Source of the DNA: Cyanophora paradoxa
Taxonomy: Eukaryota > Glaucocystophyceae > Cyanophorales > Cyanophoraceae
DNA: 64,000 bases
NCBI GenBank assembly: GCA_004431415.1
Contig: QPMI01000168.1
Coordinates: 124,001-188,000, forward strand
Direction of reading: 5' to 3'
Below the pieces are notes generated by a model. That model had not been told where the DNA came from. It saw only the letters and a list, made by a program, of their open reading frames with translations, and did no database searches. Shown in pieces: positions 10,838 to 22,161 of the stretch. The first letter of the stretch is position 1; each line of letters opens with the position of its first letter. The translations under genes were made by a program, and so were the position numbers.

Positions 10838-11179
10838 ATGTCGACGTCGGTGTCCTCGTCTCGAGCGGCCCTGGCTCAGATTGCGGCGCGCATCTTTGGC
10901 AATCACGTCGCGGATGGGAGCTTGCGGACTGGCCGGAAGTTCTTGCAGAAGCCGCTAATCGGAGCGAAGCTTGCAGCGTACTTCCCAAACGACCCGCAGA
11001 ACTGGGGTGATGACGACTACCTCGACGACGAGGTTGAACGTCGTAAGGAAAAGCTTGCCTACCTGCGATCGAAGGTGCTTCTTCTGCTCTCTAGCGTCTT
11101 GCTCATGCTCATCGTGTTGAACGTCAATCAGGGCATCACCAGGCCAAAGAAGGGCGAGGGAAAGCGGTCGAAGAAGTAA
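10838..11179 (+). CDS. MRPS33: Mitochondrial ribosomal protein S33
   Basis: A small-subunit mitoribosomal protein of about 95 residues. The start at MSTSVSSSRAALAQIAARIF fits the family N-terminus. The middle has LQKPLIGAKLAAYFP and the acidic stretch WGDDDYLDDEVERRKEK, and the end GITRPKKGEGKRSKK matches the family's KPKKGEGKR tail. One intron (11075-11131, 57 nt, GT-AG) is a multiple of three without stops; removing it brings the conserved tail next to LAYLRSK. A TTTAGCTAG motif lies about 145 bp upstream. Confidence 0.85.
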   Translation: MSTSVSSSRAALAQIAARIFGNHVADGSLRTGRKFLQKPLIGAKLAAYFPNDPQNWGDDDYLDDEVERRKEKLAYLRSKVLLLLSSVLLMLIVLNVNQGITRPKKGEGKRSKK

Positions 11180-11513
11180 TGCTATAGCGTAGATTGCTTG
11201 AATTGAATTTAGTCCGATCCCCGAGTCGGAAGCGAGTGAACAATTGATTGACGGCCTAGCATTCAGTCCGTGCGGGCACCTGTAGCTAGTGTCCGCAGGG
11301 AGGCGCATTGCTCTCTTAAGAGGGCCACCAGTTCGCTTGTGGGCTGAGCCCGCGGCTGCGGCGGCCGCAGTGTACCTTTTCCGCGGTTTGAATTCATGTC
11401 CAAAAGCTAGAGATTGTTCCCGCAAAGACATTTACATTTGGGACAACGCGAGTCCCTTTAGTCTGCAAAGAGCAGTGTTACCTGGAAAGAAAGTGAGACA
11501 CAGTGAGACACGG
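11180..11513. repeat. Spacer with dispersed repeat R1, copy 2
   Basis: An R1 copy spans about 11283-11415. It starts with GTAGCTAGTGTCCGCAGGG, then GTGGGCTGAGCCCG, GCAGTGTAC, and ends GTTTGAATTCATGTCCAAAAGCTAG. It lies between the convergent ends of MRPS33 and the DprA-like gene. No other feature is evident. Confidence 0.6.
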
Positions 11514-12815
11514 TCAAGGCGCATAGAGAGAGCTCTTGCGCACGATACGGCCTTCATTGCGAGCTTTGTCCGCAGCTGAAAGACTGCAGGTGCAAGGTGA
11601 GAAAGCCAGCAGCTTGGAAATCAGAAACAGAAAAAAAATAGCTTACAGCACACGGCTGTCATGAAAAGCAAAGCAGATGAATTGCTGAGCTCTGCTGATA
11701 ATTTCCTGCAACAAGGGCATACGTGATTTCAAATGTATGCCATGCCTGAAAAGGATGTGGAGTACCTCGTTACACAGCCTGCTCGCCTCTGGCAGGGGCA
11801 GGTTATCATTCATCTTATTCTCAAACATCTGCTCAACCTGCCCGGACAAAGTTCGGGTGGTGGCAGAGGATATATGAATAACGGTTTTTGTACCTGCTTC
11901 AGCTGCTCTTGGGACTCCGGGGGTTGCTTGCTCAGGCTCTGAGGTAGGATCACTGTGAGAAGATCTTTGCGGTCCGCGCGAAGTGCGCCACGAATAACAG
12001 CCGCGTTTGCGCCTCCGGCTGACGGCAAAGCCTTGATCAGAGCCCCGGGGGATCAGAACTTCGCGTCTACTTACCACCGGATGTGAAAATGTGATTTCCG
12101 GTGAGCACAAGTGCGTATGCGAGCATCTCGACTATCTGTTGATGCATGAGTGATAGATGCCTTGTCCCCAGCATCGCAATCAGTTTCGGTCCGGTCGCCT
12201 GCCAGCACATCGATATCAGTGACGGAGAGAACTGTCCAAGCTGTTACACTTCGAGAACCTGGATAGCGCGAAGCTCTTGCATAACGGTTTCGATCGAGTA
12301 GTCATCCACGCGGTCTAGAGTGGCAGTGCTTCCGAACTTGGACTGCGGGCGGGCGTCGACGCGCGTTTTTAGGGCAGGGTGGCGTTTTGCGGACTTCCGG
12401 GATCTCCGATGACGGCGTCGAGGTGCCGGGGATGTCGATCGCCTGCGGCTGGCCTGGGTTTGTCGCGTTGTTCGCGCCTTGCTCGGCCCGCGTGAGGGGC
12501 TGCAGGCCAGCGGCCGGCAGAAACCGCCGGCTGGTCTGAAAAGTCAAAGAACGCCCGATCGAGCTCTGCGACGTCCCCAAGAACGTGCTCCGGAGACAGC
12601 TCTCCCGCCGAGAGGTCGCGGTCGGGGCTGCTGGGGACGACGAGGCTCTGTAGCACAGCCGATGTACATCGCACTGAATCGCCTCGCTGCGCGCGCCGTG
12701 TGCGAGAAGCCCGGAGGCGAAAGCCGCTTGCATTTTCCTGTAGCCCTCGTCTGAACGCTCGGTCTAAAAATTTGCAGTTCGCAGAGGCCTCGCCGAGCGC
12801 TGGTGCAGCGCCCAT
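11514..12815 (-). CDS. DprA/LOG-like Rossmann-fold protein of the plastid type
   Basis: It resembles an uncharacterised plant/algal family with a nucleotide-binding Rossmann core like DprA and LOG proteins. Spliced minus-strand exons read VDDYSIETVMQELRAIQ, KLIAMLGTRHLSLMHQQIVE, MLAYALVLTGNHIFTSGAGG, ANAAVIRGALRADRKDLLTV, ILPQSLSKQPPESQEQLKQV, NDNLPLPEASRLCNEEIISR, QQFICFAFHDSRVL and a final exon AADKARNEGRIVRKSSLYAP. The N-terminus is Arg/Ser/Ala-rich and could be a plastid transit peptide. An in-frame TAA near 12246 forces an 18- or 27-nt intron, or is an error. The ATG at 12815 is preceded by CTAGCTAAGCAAG, like the WDR70 start, and DRC12 starts only 40 bp away. The activity is unknown. 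Confidence 0.7.
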
Positions 12816-12855
12816 CTTGCTTAGCTAGATAAGTTTCAGTGAGCTTCAAGCGCGT

Positions 12856-13664
12856 ATGCCTCCGAAGAAGAAGGGCGGCAAGAGCCCGCAGAAGGGGAAG
12901 AAAGGCCCCAAGAAAGGTTTGACCCCCTCGAATCAGATAACGATGCGCTGGGCGCTGAACGCTCTATTAGACGATGCGCCCGGGGAGATGGAGCTCACCC
13001 CGGAGGAGAAGTACGAGCGTGCGGTGCTGAAGATCGAGTCTCTGGAGAGGGAGCTTGGTGCGTCTTTTTCTTGCCTTGCCCTGCAGCGCATGACGCATCG
13101 CGCAGTTGCCCGCAACGAGCAGATGCTGCGCGCGGTGGCTGCCCAGAACGAGCTGCGGCAGCGAGTTTTGGAATATCACAGGGACTTCGAGGCGGAGAAG
13201 CAGAATACTCTTGAGATCACGGCGGACATGACTAGGCAGTACAAAGCAATGCAGGAGACGCTAATGGCGAAGAACAATCAGTTGGAGGCAAAGATAGCGG
13301 AGTTGACCGATCAGCTCGAACTCTCCAAGGTCGCACTGGACGAGCTCAAGCGGGAGAAGGATGGGATAATCGTTCAAAAGGAGAAGAAGATTGCCGAGCA
13401 GCGCCAGAAGATGGAGGAAATGGCGATGGAGTTTGGGGACATGCTCAAGGTTAGATTTGTTCGATGGCATGTGCTCTCGAGCATCGCCATTTATATATGC
13501 TCATACAGGAAATTTTGGACAAGATGTCTCAGAGGATAGAAATCACCCGAAGGTGCGCTTTGTTTCGACAGTCCCCTGTGACTGTCCTCACACTGTTGGT
13601 TTGCAGCAACTGGGAGCAAGCAAGCCAACGAATAGAAGAGTTTGCGAGGGATGCAGCAAGCTGA
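12856..13664 (+). CDS. DRC12: Dynein regulatory complex subunit 12 (CCDC153)
   Basis: A small coiled-coil protein of the nexin-dynein regulatory complex on axonemal doublet microtubules. The start MPPKKKGGKSPQKGKKGPKK is the basic N-terminus typical of the family. A long coiled coil follows, containing LRQRVLEYHRDFEAEKQNTL and DMTRQYKAMQETLMAKNNQL. It ends MEEMAMEFGDMLKEILDKM and then WEQASQRIEEFARDAAS. Three short GT-AG introns are inferred. It diverges from the DprA-like gene with 40 bp between starts, and both flank one CTTAGCTAG motif. It is direct evidence that the organism has motile flagella. Confidence 0.82.
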
Positions 13665-13919
13665 CCCAGTTATCGTCCTCTGTATTTTCACTGTGCCCAT
13701 AAAAACAACAACAACAATGGTCTTAATACAACGAGCTCAGCCCGCGCCAGCCGCGCATCGTGCTTCCTCTTCCGCTTTCGAGCTAGCCTCGGACTGGCCG
13801 GGCCAGCTGCGCGCCGTACTTCTGCTTCCGCTGGGGGGGGAGAGAGAGAGAGAGAGCATGTGGCAAGACGCGAGTTTGTTTGGGGGTACAGGCGCGCATC
13901 TGCATAGGCCAAACCACAG

Positions 13920-14591
13920 ATGGCTCAGAAGCAGAAGCTGAAAGTTGCCGATTCAGGAGGCCTGATAGCTGTGATAGGAGACGAAGTGCGTGCGGCGGCC
14001 GGGGCCAGCTTCTCAGCTAAGCGCACTCGCAGGACACCGTCACAGGGTTCTTGCTCGCGGGCGTCGGGCAGCTCGATGCAAAGAACAAGAAAACGGGAAA
14101 CTTCCTTATAGTGGATAGCAGTGCGCCCTTCGAACGCTGTCAGAGAGGCGTCGCCCACGCGCCCGCAGAGACAACACAGGCTCAGCTGGAGGAGGCGTTT
14201 AAGCGATTCACCTCGCGAGATGATGTGGCAGTTCTGCTCATCAATCAGAACGTGCGCGATCCCCGGCGCTCAACGCTCGTCGCTTCACGCGCGGGGCTGC
14301 AGATTGCGAACGACATCCGGCCTTTGTTAGACAACTACACCCAGATTCTTCCCGCAATATTGGAAATCCCAAGCAAGGACTCTCCGTACGATGCCACAAA
14401 GGATTCTGTAATGAATAGGGCGAAAGGTGCTCCCGGTCGCTCGATCCGCGCGCAGTTTGGGTGGTGCGCTGATTGTGCGCACGCGTCCAGGCTTCTTCGG
14501 CACGCGCGCGTGAGTGCGTCCGCTGCGTCCGGCCTTGACCTCAGGCCTTGACCTTGTACATCCCACACTTGTAGCCCGGACTTGCGGTTGA
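13920..14591 (+). CDS. V-type H+-ATPase subunit F
   Basis: Subunit F (Vma7) sits in the central rotor of the V1 sector. After MAQKQKLKVADSGGLIAVIG the spliced exons give GFLLAGVGQLDAKNKKTGNF, LIVDSKTTQAQLEEAFKRF, TSRDDVAVLLINQNIANDIR and ILPAILEIPSKDSPYDA, all standard for the family. Introns carry GTGCG donors and CAG acceptors. The last exon is uncertain: after MNRAK the frame can be continued to TGA at 14589, in which case the final residues are drawn from an R1 repeat copy. Confidence 0.85.
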
Positions 14592-15215
14592 ATTCGTGTC
14601 CAAATGATTTATGGTGCTTTTCCCGGAATCCCTCGAAATTTAATGATCAATTTCACTGAGCGCTAGCATAGCAGCTCGGGTTGACGCAACTCAGTGCCAG
14701 AAACTTTCAAGGAGCCTTAACTTAAATTTATAGACAATTTGCCGGTTTTATTCTTCCTCCCTTCAAAAAGCTTTGATTTCGGCCCCTGGGCCCTAGACAA
14801 GCCCGCCACCCGACGACTCTGAGATCATAGGATGCGACACGTGCAGCTGCAGGCACCTGTAGCCAGTGTCCGCAGGGCCGGGAGGCGCGTAGCACTCTTA
14901 CAGGCAGGCTACAGCCAGAAGGTGGGCTGGACTCCCGACAGCGGCGCCCCGTGGCCTCAGTGTACTGTAGTACATCCCACGCGTGAAGCCCAGACTTGCA
15001 ATTTAGTTCGTGTCCGAATGCTAGCGCCTTAGAAAATATCAGCACGGGCACTCGAGCTAGTGTCCGTGTGGAGGGGCTGTACTCTGAGGCTCCCCTTTCT
15101 GGTAGGCAGGGCCCGCAGTACTCATAAATGCTGCTGTGGCAGTGTACACTTCCACTCTGATGGCCCGGACTGTGCGATTCATATCCGATGATCGTGTCCA
15201 AACGCTGTGATCAAA
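14546..15215 (+). repeat. Cluster of dispersed repeat R1 (copies 3-5)
   Basis: Three R1 copies lie head to tail: about 14560-14613 (3' part only), 14852-15027 and 15052-15212. Shared blocks include TGTAGC-AGTGTCCGCAGGG, GTGGGCTG, CAGTGTAC, CATCCCACACTTGTAGCCC and GGACTTGC-ATTGAATTCG followed by TGTCCAAATG. The cluster fills the space between V-ATPase subunit F and TMEM128. No gene is evident from 14592 to 15220. Confidence 0.65.
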
Positions 15216-15220
15216 ACTGA

Positions 15221-15721
15221 TCAAAACTCTGGAAGCAGATGAAGAGACATAAAAAAGGCCATGGTGAGAATGAGCATGATGAAAAGAGTCATGAATCCCC
15301 AGACAGGCCAGAGGCCTATTAGGAGACAGAGGAAGCTTGTCAGACCGAGGCCAATTGATATGGGGACGGCCTTTGGGAAGTGCGCCTCCCATGCTGCAGA
15401 GCACGTAAAGATAGATCGCGTCTGTTGAGAGCGTTGGTGCTCACCGTTGTCAACTCCGCGCACGTACTTCAGCCACACCGTCACGTACATCGTTAAGAAT
15501 GTGTTTCCCAGAAACGCTGCTACGCCCAAGTTGAACCAACTGCGTCGAACAAAAGGGCTGCCGTGGATGACGTCGAGAAACTCGGAGTAATTCATCACGA
15601 GCACTGCGCCAGCGATCCAGGCGAGCGCCTCGAGCTTGTTCTTCAGCTTTCGATGGCGCTCAGCGTCGCGCTGCATCGACGCAATTCGTTCATTGAGGTC
15701 TGAGCTCGCGCACTTCGTCAA
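15221..15721 (-). CDS. TMEM128: TMEM128-like four-pass membrane protein
   Basis: A small membrane protein of the TMEM128 family, whose function is not established. A charged coiled N-terminus (ASMQRDAERHRKLKNKLEAL) leads into four hydrophobic segments: around LAWIAGAVLVMNYSEFLDVI, FNLGVAAFLGNTFLTMYVTV, KAVPISIGLGLTSFLCLLIG and VWGFMTLFIMLILTMAFFMS. One intron (GTGAGCACC to TCTGCAG) lies between GVDN and AWEAHFP. A copy of its 3' end lies at the very start of the window. Confidence 0.72.
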   Translation of the reverse strand: MTKCASSDLNERIASMQRDAERHRKLKNKLEALAWIAGAVLVMNYSEFLDVIHGSPFVRRSWFNLGVAAFLGNTFLTMYVTVWLKYVRGVDNGEHQRSQQTRSIFTCSAAWEAHFPKAVPISIGLGLTSFLCLLIGLWPVWGFMTLFIMLILTMAFFMSLHLLPEF

Positions 15722-15951
15722 ACGACGCGCTACGCGCTCGCAGCGATGCCGTATAGCAGTTCAGATCGGACCTGAATTCGAGAGCCCCGGTGCAGTCTGT
15801 GGGGTATCGCCAGCCGATTCAACCCGCTCATTTGTATGTCGCACGGCTGCGCGCTGCATCTAGATCTGAGCTTCTGTCCGCTTGTCAGCGACGTGCACCG
15901 TGCGCGCTTGTCACCCACGCTTGGCGCCCGCGCGTGGATACACGCTTTCTG

Positions 15952-16326
15952 ATGTTCCTGACTAAGACTCCTGTTCAACACCGCGTTTTTAGTTCTTCTT
16001 CGCAGGGCCTGCCGCGTGCTGCCGCTGCTGCGGTGCGAAAGGGGTACTATAATCAAAGATCAAAGGTGCAGGCCTTGCCAAGTTGCCCGGAGGCCCCTGA
16101 GGCTCGCCCGTTCTCGGAATCTACTGGAGCCCCGAATTCGGAGGCGTCCCCCGCTCTGCCGAGCAAAAGATGGAGCCGCATTGATATCGACTCGGCGAGT
16201 CAGAAGAGGCGGCCGGCGCCCCCAGCGCTGCCATGGCCATGGGTCGCCGGCGCCGAGTCGCCGAGATTCGACTCACGGTACTGGTGGGGCGAATCGCGGC
16301 CCGAAAATATTAATTCAAATCGCTGA
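15952..16326 (+). CDS. Possible small protein, unrecognised
   Basis: An intronless open frame of about 125 codons starts MFLTKTPVQHRVFSSSSQGL and ends RYWWGESRPENINSNR. The Ser/Arg-rich start could be a mitochondrial presequence. I do not recognise it, and the region is GC-rich enough for chance frames. It diverges from TMEM128. It may be spurious. Confidence 0.25.
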   Translation: MFLTKTPVQHRVFSSSSQGLPRAAAAAVRKGYYNQRSKVQALPSCPEAPEARPFSESTGAPNSEASPALPSKRWSRIDIDSASQKRRPAPPALPWPWVAGAESPRFDSRYWWGESRPENINSNR

Positions 16327-16819
16327 TTCAGAGCGCTAGCCGTGCACGCTATGTCGTAGTGCACATGTAAATTAAAAACCAAATCATGAACAAATTAAAG
16401 CCCCCGGCCCCAGGCCCCCTGAGGTCCCGGGTCCATGGCCAGATCTAGATTGCAACATGGGGACTCCGGAAGATCTAGAGGAGCTCGAGCTATAGCTAGC
16501 GCTCAGCGGCTAGCTTTAGCTAGCACTCGATTGCAAGCTCACTGAGTCATGATCACGATCGCTATCAATTGCATGCAAGCTCTCACCACTGGCCAGGCCA
16601 TGACATTTCAAAGTTTCCGACTTCCGAGTAGATATCGATGTATGCATATGTATATAAAGCGCATACGGTATTGCTTTTGTATTTGCTCCCAGTCATCACA
16701 TGCCCCACCGCACCCAACAGCACAGAGGCCCCGATAACCATCTCTAAGCATCAGACACAGCATCTCTATGCAGTTGGCAGAAAAAAAGTAGTTCCTGGAT
16801 CTGTGCAGTTTACAATTCA
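16327..16819. other. Intergenic spacer rich in AGCTAGC palindromes
   Basis: No gene is seen. The stretch contains repeated palindromic hexamers (AGATCT, GAGCTC, GCTAGC) at about 16440-16530 and a TATATAAAG sequence near 16652. Confidence 0.4.
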
Positions 16820-19446
16820 CTACCCTGCCAGAGGGGCCTGCCAAATGAGAATAGCTCCCTCCTCACCAACCGAGACAATGCTACGCTGATCTGGCGAGAT
16901 CTTTAGCCGCGTGATAGCGCCACTGTGCCCAATTCCCCTGTATTTGCAGAGCCCCTCATCGTAGTTCCACACCTGAGCGATCAGTCAACAACTGTTATGG
17001 ACTGCAAAAGGAGCCGGATGTGCGCGCACCTTAACAAGCTTGTCAGCTCCACCAGACACGAACTTGTCACCTGTGCTGCTGATGTCCAATGCACACATCT
17101 CTGCTGAATCGGATCCTTCAAGCACACGAATAGCACTCCCATCAAACGCATCCCAGTACGTAATTTTCCGATCCGTGCCAGTTGTCAAGAGCTGACTCTC
17201 ATCTGAAGATAAAAACCTCTTAATACTGGCAGCACAGGACAAAAGAGCCTTCACGAACCGGGGAAGTAGACTATAGACTTGAAGAAGGTGCTTGCGAAGA
17301 GGCTGTTGTTCCGGACATATCGGTTCAAATCCTGTATGGCATTAGGCACGATGAAGCAATCATGAAATGATGAACACATACCCAAATGATGCACGAGCCA
17401 TCACTGCTTGAGCTGACGAATTCGGTGTCGTTCTTGCGAACTTTAATGTCGTTGACGGCACCTAATCGCAAACGTTACCAAGACAGATAGTCTGGCTGCT
17501 TTGAAACACCTACCAGTGTGCTCTTTCATGCTTGCAAGCATGACCTGCGACTCCTTGCCAAGCTTCCACACTCGCACCTGCAGACGATGATAAGTATTGA
17601 CGAGATCGATGACAACACACACAATACCTGGCCATCAACACCACCAGTGAGAAGCCTTGCACAGTCATGTGTGGCCGCAATGGCCGTCACAGCACCAATG
17701 TGGGCGTCCTTGATCACAAAGAGCTGAAAAGCGAATATGAATCCACGGAACGTAAGAAAACAACACAAACTGCTCACGAGCTTGCCCGACTGTGGGCCGA
17801 AAGCCCGAACCTTTCCATCCCCCCAACCTAATCAAAGAGTGAGGGTTTCTGGCTGTAAAATCAACGAAAGGTCTTACCACTGAGAATCATCTTGCCGTCG
17901 TCAGTGAAGCAGATGCAATGGCACTCAATGCCTTGCACTTGGATGCGGAGAAGCTCGGTGCATTGCCGTGCATGCCAGATGCGAATGTCGCCAATCGAGC
18001 AAGTCGCAAAAAGCTCCGAGTACCCCCTAACCAAAGTATAAGAATGCAGACAGCGCGAGATGAGACAAGAATAGCATACTTCGGGAAGGCGATGTCGTTG
18101 ATCCTGCTAAAGTGACATGTCCCACGCAGCTCTGGCCGGAGGTCGCCAAGTGGAACGTAGTACATATTTGCAAGCCGTGAGCCGGCGAAGAAGCCCTTCC
18201 CATCCGGAGTGAGGGAAATCGAGGTGACTCCCCCATCAATTTTACAATTTCTGCTGAAAAAATCAGCTCGTTTACGGAGCCAGAGAAGCGGAATCAGAAT
18301 CACACCTGGCCGAGAGCAAAGTGTCCTTTTTCATAAGCGTAATGGTGCCATCGCCAGAGCCAACGAGCAGGTCGCCATTCGGGAGCTTGGCAACCTTTGC
18401 CACACACATTAGGTCCCCATTGTGGCACATCAGTGAGCTTAGGAGCGCACCGAGAGAATTCCTTCAGTAAGCGGCTGCTTGGGCCCGTGGTGCTTATAGA
18501 GCTTCGGTCCAAGGCTGACCTGCTCCGATTAATCAGGAAAACATGCAACGCAATGCCGGAGCACTATACCACACCTGGAAGAGGTCCCCCGAGCTGCTTC
18601 CCGCGTACATATACTGATCGTCGTCATCAATGACAAGGTCATTAATAATCCGTCTCTTTCGCCCAAGGTTGCAGTCTGCACAATTAAATCAGAGAAGAAG
18701 GCCAGCGAAATAAAAAAATTCAGAGCTGACCAGTAGGCCGTACTTTACGATTCTCCAGATCGAAATCCCACACGCGAAGACTATAATTCCCAGCGGTGAC
18801 AAGGGCGTCGTCCCTGTTGTTGAACCACTTCACCACCAAGACATTGTCGTTTGCAGCGGGATTGCCGCAGATGGCCTGGCCGGTCTCAACGTTCCAGATC
18901 ACAATGTTGTTGTCATCCTGGCCGCCAAGCGATGCCAGGTAGCGGTCGTTGTGCGAAAACGCAAGCGACTGGACCTTCACTTTGTGCAGCACAAGGCGGT
19001 GCACAAGCTTGCGCTCCACAAAGTCCCATACGATAATGTCTGCGCAGCAATATGAGTGCTCCAAAACGTCGCGCGGTGAACTGGCGGACCAGCCTGGAAT
19101 CCCATGTAGGTCACTTGGCCGGAAGCGATGTACCGCCCCGACTTCGACAGCGCAAGACATGAGATCTTATCCGAGTGCCCTTGCAAAAACGTAGACTGAC
19201 GCGGGTTCTTGAGATCCCGGATTACAACTGGCACTTAGGGGTGAGCGGCAGCGTAGCTAACGCGCACGCATGCGCGCTCACCGGTGCTTCCTAGAGGATA
19301 GATGAGGAACTGGCCCGACGGGTGTACCTGTGTCGCCGGGCCGCTTTAGCCACGTCCGCCGCTGAGCGACTAGAACGAACCTGCAAACCGCTCGGGATGG
19401 TTCCAGAGAAACCCACGGTGGCTTCTAGCGGCAGGTCGGATGCCAT
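16820..19446 (-). CDS. CFAP52: Cilia- and flagella-associated protein 52 (WDR16)
   Basis: A WD40 protein of ciliary doublet microtubules (inner junction). The first exon reads MASDLPLEATVGFSGTIPSG, then VHPSGQFLIYPLGST and VPVVIRDLKNPRQSTFLQGH. Family signatures follow: ISCLALSKSGRYIASGQVTY, DIIVWDFVERKLVHRL, SLGGQDDNNIVIWNVETGQA, ICGNPAANDNVLVVKWF, YSLRVWDFDLENRKVRPT, GTDRKITYWDAFDGSAIRVL and the end GAILIWQAPLAG. About a dozen short introns interrupt it. The ATG at 19446 is directly preceded by GCTAGCTTAG. It diverges from the gene at 19928. Confidence 0.9.
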
Positions 19447-19927
19447 CTAAGCTAGCAAGCGACGCTAATCGGTCGCCGCGCCGCTCTTCGGGGAGTTGTT
19501 CGCCGCGCTTGCTGGCCGGCGGGGTCTTGGCTGCTGGGACTCGGGAAATCGCTCTCGCTGTGCTGGTGCGCCGGCTATGGCCTGCTCGTGGTTCTTCTGG
19601 TGCGCGGGGCGCGTTTCCACCACCTCGTCCCAAATTAAAAATTGGCTTAGAGCGAGTACCCCCGAGGGTTGCGAGCTGCGAGCAGCTCAGAAACTTGCAA
19701 GTGCAGCCTCAGCAACAAGATCGAGCATCAGCAACTTGCGAGTGCAGCCTAGCATCGATTTACAGCGCCTCGCGAAGCAGCACCGGCCCAGGACGCGATC
19801 CGGCCCCTCGGCGTTGCCCGGCCGTTACAGGCCCGCCGGGGCTTCCTTAGCTCACGATCGCTGCGGAATCGGCCTCCTAGAGATTCCTTAGCTTTACGAT
19901 GCTGTTTCGCAAGCGCTAGCACCAGCG

Positions 19928-20878
19928 ATGCCGCCGTCGTTTGAGCGTGAAGTCAATCGGCACCTAGCTGCGCTTCAGGAAGCGATCAAGTGCGTGCCCG
20001 CAGCGAGCTGCATCGCTAGAAAGTTAACAGCTCATTCGTGGTCAAAAACTTTGCTGCGAGCGTTGACATCCCAAAGTTAATAGCTCATACGTGGTGTCGC
20101 GCAGCGCTCTTCAGGTGCTGTCGTACAACAGCCCTGAGGCCTACGTTGGCAAATCCACTTGTGAATTGGTGAGGGGATCAGGGCATTTCTTCCGATGAAA
20201 CCGGAGAGCTGAGTGCTGGCGCGCAGATCATTTCCGAGGCTTTCGGTCTTTTCAATATTGTCAGGATGCGAGTTCTTCTCCAATCAGTTAGATCTCTCAA
20301 TGTCGAGCCGGTGTCGCAGGCGTCAACTCCATCTCTTGCCCGGTCAAGCCCAGCAGCAGTTGAGCCAGCTGAACCTCAGCACAGCGTTCACCAGCTGTCA
20401 GAGGAATCTGCAGACGAAGACGACAGCTCTGAATCTAGCTCAAAGAGACAAGCTCCTTCAAAGAACAATCTCAACGATCAATTCATTCTCGGTGGGTCAA
20501 GAAGATTTTCTACACACATGTCTTTTTCTGCACTGACGATCACGAGCCTTCAGATTACACGACGACCTTGAGGTGCTTGTGCTTTTTTTTCCAAATGAGT
20601 CGCCTGTAGGAATCAACCATCGTGCAGAAAGTTCCTGTGCTCGTTTGCGGTTCACATGGCTGCAGCTCAGGCATTGAAGTCGTGGTTCTTTTGGAAGAGA
20701 GAGGTCTGATTTGCATCGTCTGGTAGATATGCACAAGAGTGATCTAGATGGTGCGCAGGAAATCAGACAGACACTAGGGAAGGACATGGACCAGCTACTG
20801 AACCTGAAGCAGATGATGCTGCAGAGCACTTCCACCTCTCGTTCTCCTGGTTCGCCCTCTCACTTCTTCGTCGAGTAG
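19928..20878 (+). CDS. Unidentified coiled-coil protein
   Basis: Not recognised. The first exon is MPPSFEREVNRHLAALQEAI. Later pieces read LSYNSPEAYVGKSTCEL, IISEAFGLFNIV, a Ser/Glu-rich linker (SEESADEDDSSESSSKRQ) and a C-terminal helix (RSDLHRLVDMHKSDLDGAQE) ending SPSHFFVE and TAG. Exons are short and the middle joins are uncertain. The helical ends with a low-complexity middle suggest a small subunit of a complex. It shares an upstream region of about 480 bp with CFAP52. Confidence 0.5.
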
Positions 20879-22161
20879 TCATTAGTTTGATTGGGTGACC
20901 ATTCAGGGGCTCTGGTATCATCCAGGAGCCTGCAAGCATCACACACCGCTTCGGACCCTATGATGGGATTAGCGCCCCAGGGCCTGTGCCAATCGATGTT
21001 TTCGCAAGTGGCATCCATCTGTTCATCTGGCTGATGCAATCGTTGGTGTACCTACGCTATCTATCCAATATGTAAGAGGAAATATTACCATATAACCGAT
21101 TTGCCACCACTACCACAGCTGTCAATTGCATGCTCTATCCAGCGCCATAGCTGCTGCATTACTGATGCTTTTAATTTTGACGAGACATGCGATGTCAGTG
21201 CTCAAACAGTCTTGGGAGAAAGTCGACATGTTTAATCGTGACATGTACATGTACGGTGATGTCAGCTGACACACGTGCATATATATATGTACAATGTATA
21301 GCCGATCACACGGTCCAGATCTACGTATACATCCCGGCCCGGCCCGGCCCTGGCCTATAGCTAGGCCTGCATGCGCAGCTGGCGCCGGCGAGAGAGAGAG
21401 AACACGCTTCTTGGACTAGTACTAGTTGCCAAGGCAGCGACTTGACTACTGTGCTAAATATACTATGATATATCCCTTTTTAGGTATTCTGTGACTCCCT
21501 GCATGCGATACTGTGATAGGAGTACCATGCCATGATGCACTATCTAGAAGCCAATTGCAATTTTCAATCTGGAACTCAAAGCGGTACCGGTTGTTGCAAG
21601 TGCCACGTGTACGGTGTTACAGAATGCGATTGCGAGCATCAACACATGAGCCTCGGAGCTATAGCAGATTTGTCTTACTCAAATGAACTCCGGTGAACAG
21701 ATTTAATTTGTCTTACTCGATTGCGAGACCACGAAGATGCAGAACATGCGACTGCCACTTGGCATGAGCTCGCGATCGATCGTATGCGCATGCGTGTCTC
21801 AAATATTTAATTTAATGGGCATGCGCATGCATGCATATGCACATGCTGAGACACTGTGACATGCCGGAAAAGATTGAATGCGCCGACCGTGCTGAAAAGG
21901 GAGCCCTGGCCGGTCGATTGCAGCTCAGCGGCTGGAGCTCGAGTACGGTACCGGTTCGCCCCGATGAACTGTTGAATGTTCAACCGCGATCCTTTATTAA
22001 GCCTTACCCCCCCCCCCCCCCCCCCCCTTGGCGGCAAAATTTCGAACGCGCTCAGCACCGCCACAGCGCGCTCTCGAGCGGATCCGAGTACACGGGCAGC
22101 GCTTCAGTCGTGAACAGGCTCAGGGGGTTCGCATCCGCGCTCGCAGCGTTCAGACGGCAAA
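20879..22161. other. Gene-poor spacer with a poly(C) run
   Basis: I see no coding sequence. The region has AT-rich pieces (CATATATATATGTAC near 21280), GC-rich palindromes (CCCGGCCCGGCCC near 21340), clusters of CATGCGCATGCATGC near 21820 and an uninterrupted run of about 20 C at 22008-22027. An open frame on + (21831-22199) overlaps the poly(C) and is not convincing. Confidence 0.5.

Noticed and set aside
14537-14556. CCTTGACCTCAG in the last intron of V-ATPase subunit F, resembling a U12 branch site
   Set aside because: The donor is GTGCTCC, not a U12 donor, and the distance to the AG is too short.
17325-17345. GGTTCAAATCC resembling a tRNA B box
   Set aside because: It lies within CFAP52 coding sequence (QDLNRYVRN), and no cloverleaf can be built around it. 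I found no convincing tRNA, rRNA or CRISPR array anywhere in the window.
21468-21482. ATATATCCCTTTTT resembling a U12 donor
   Set aside because: It is in gene-free sequence, has an extra C compared with ATATCCTTT, and has no branch site or acceptor near it.
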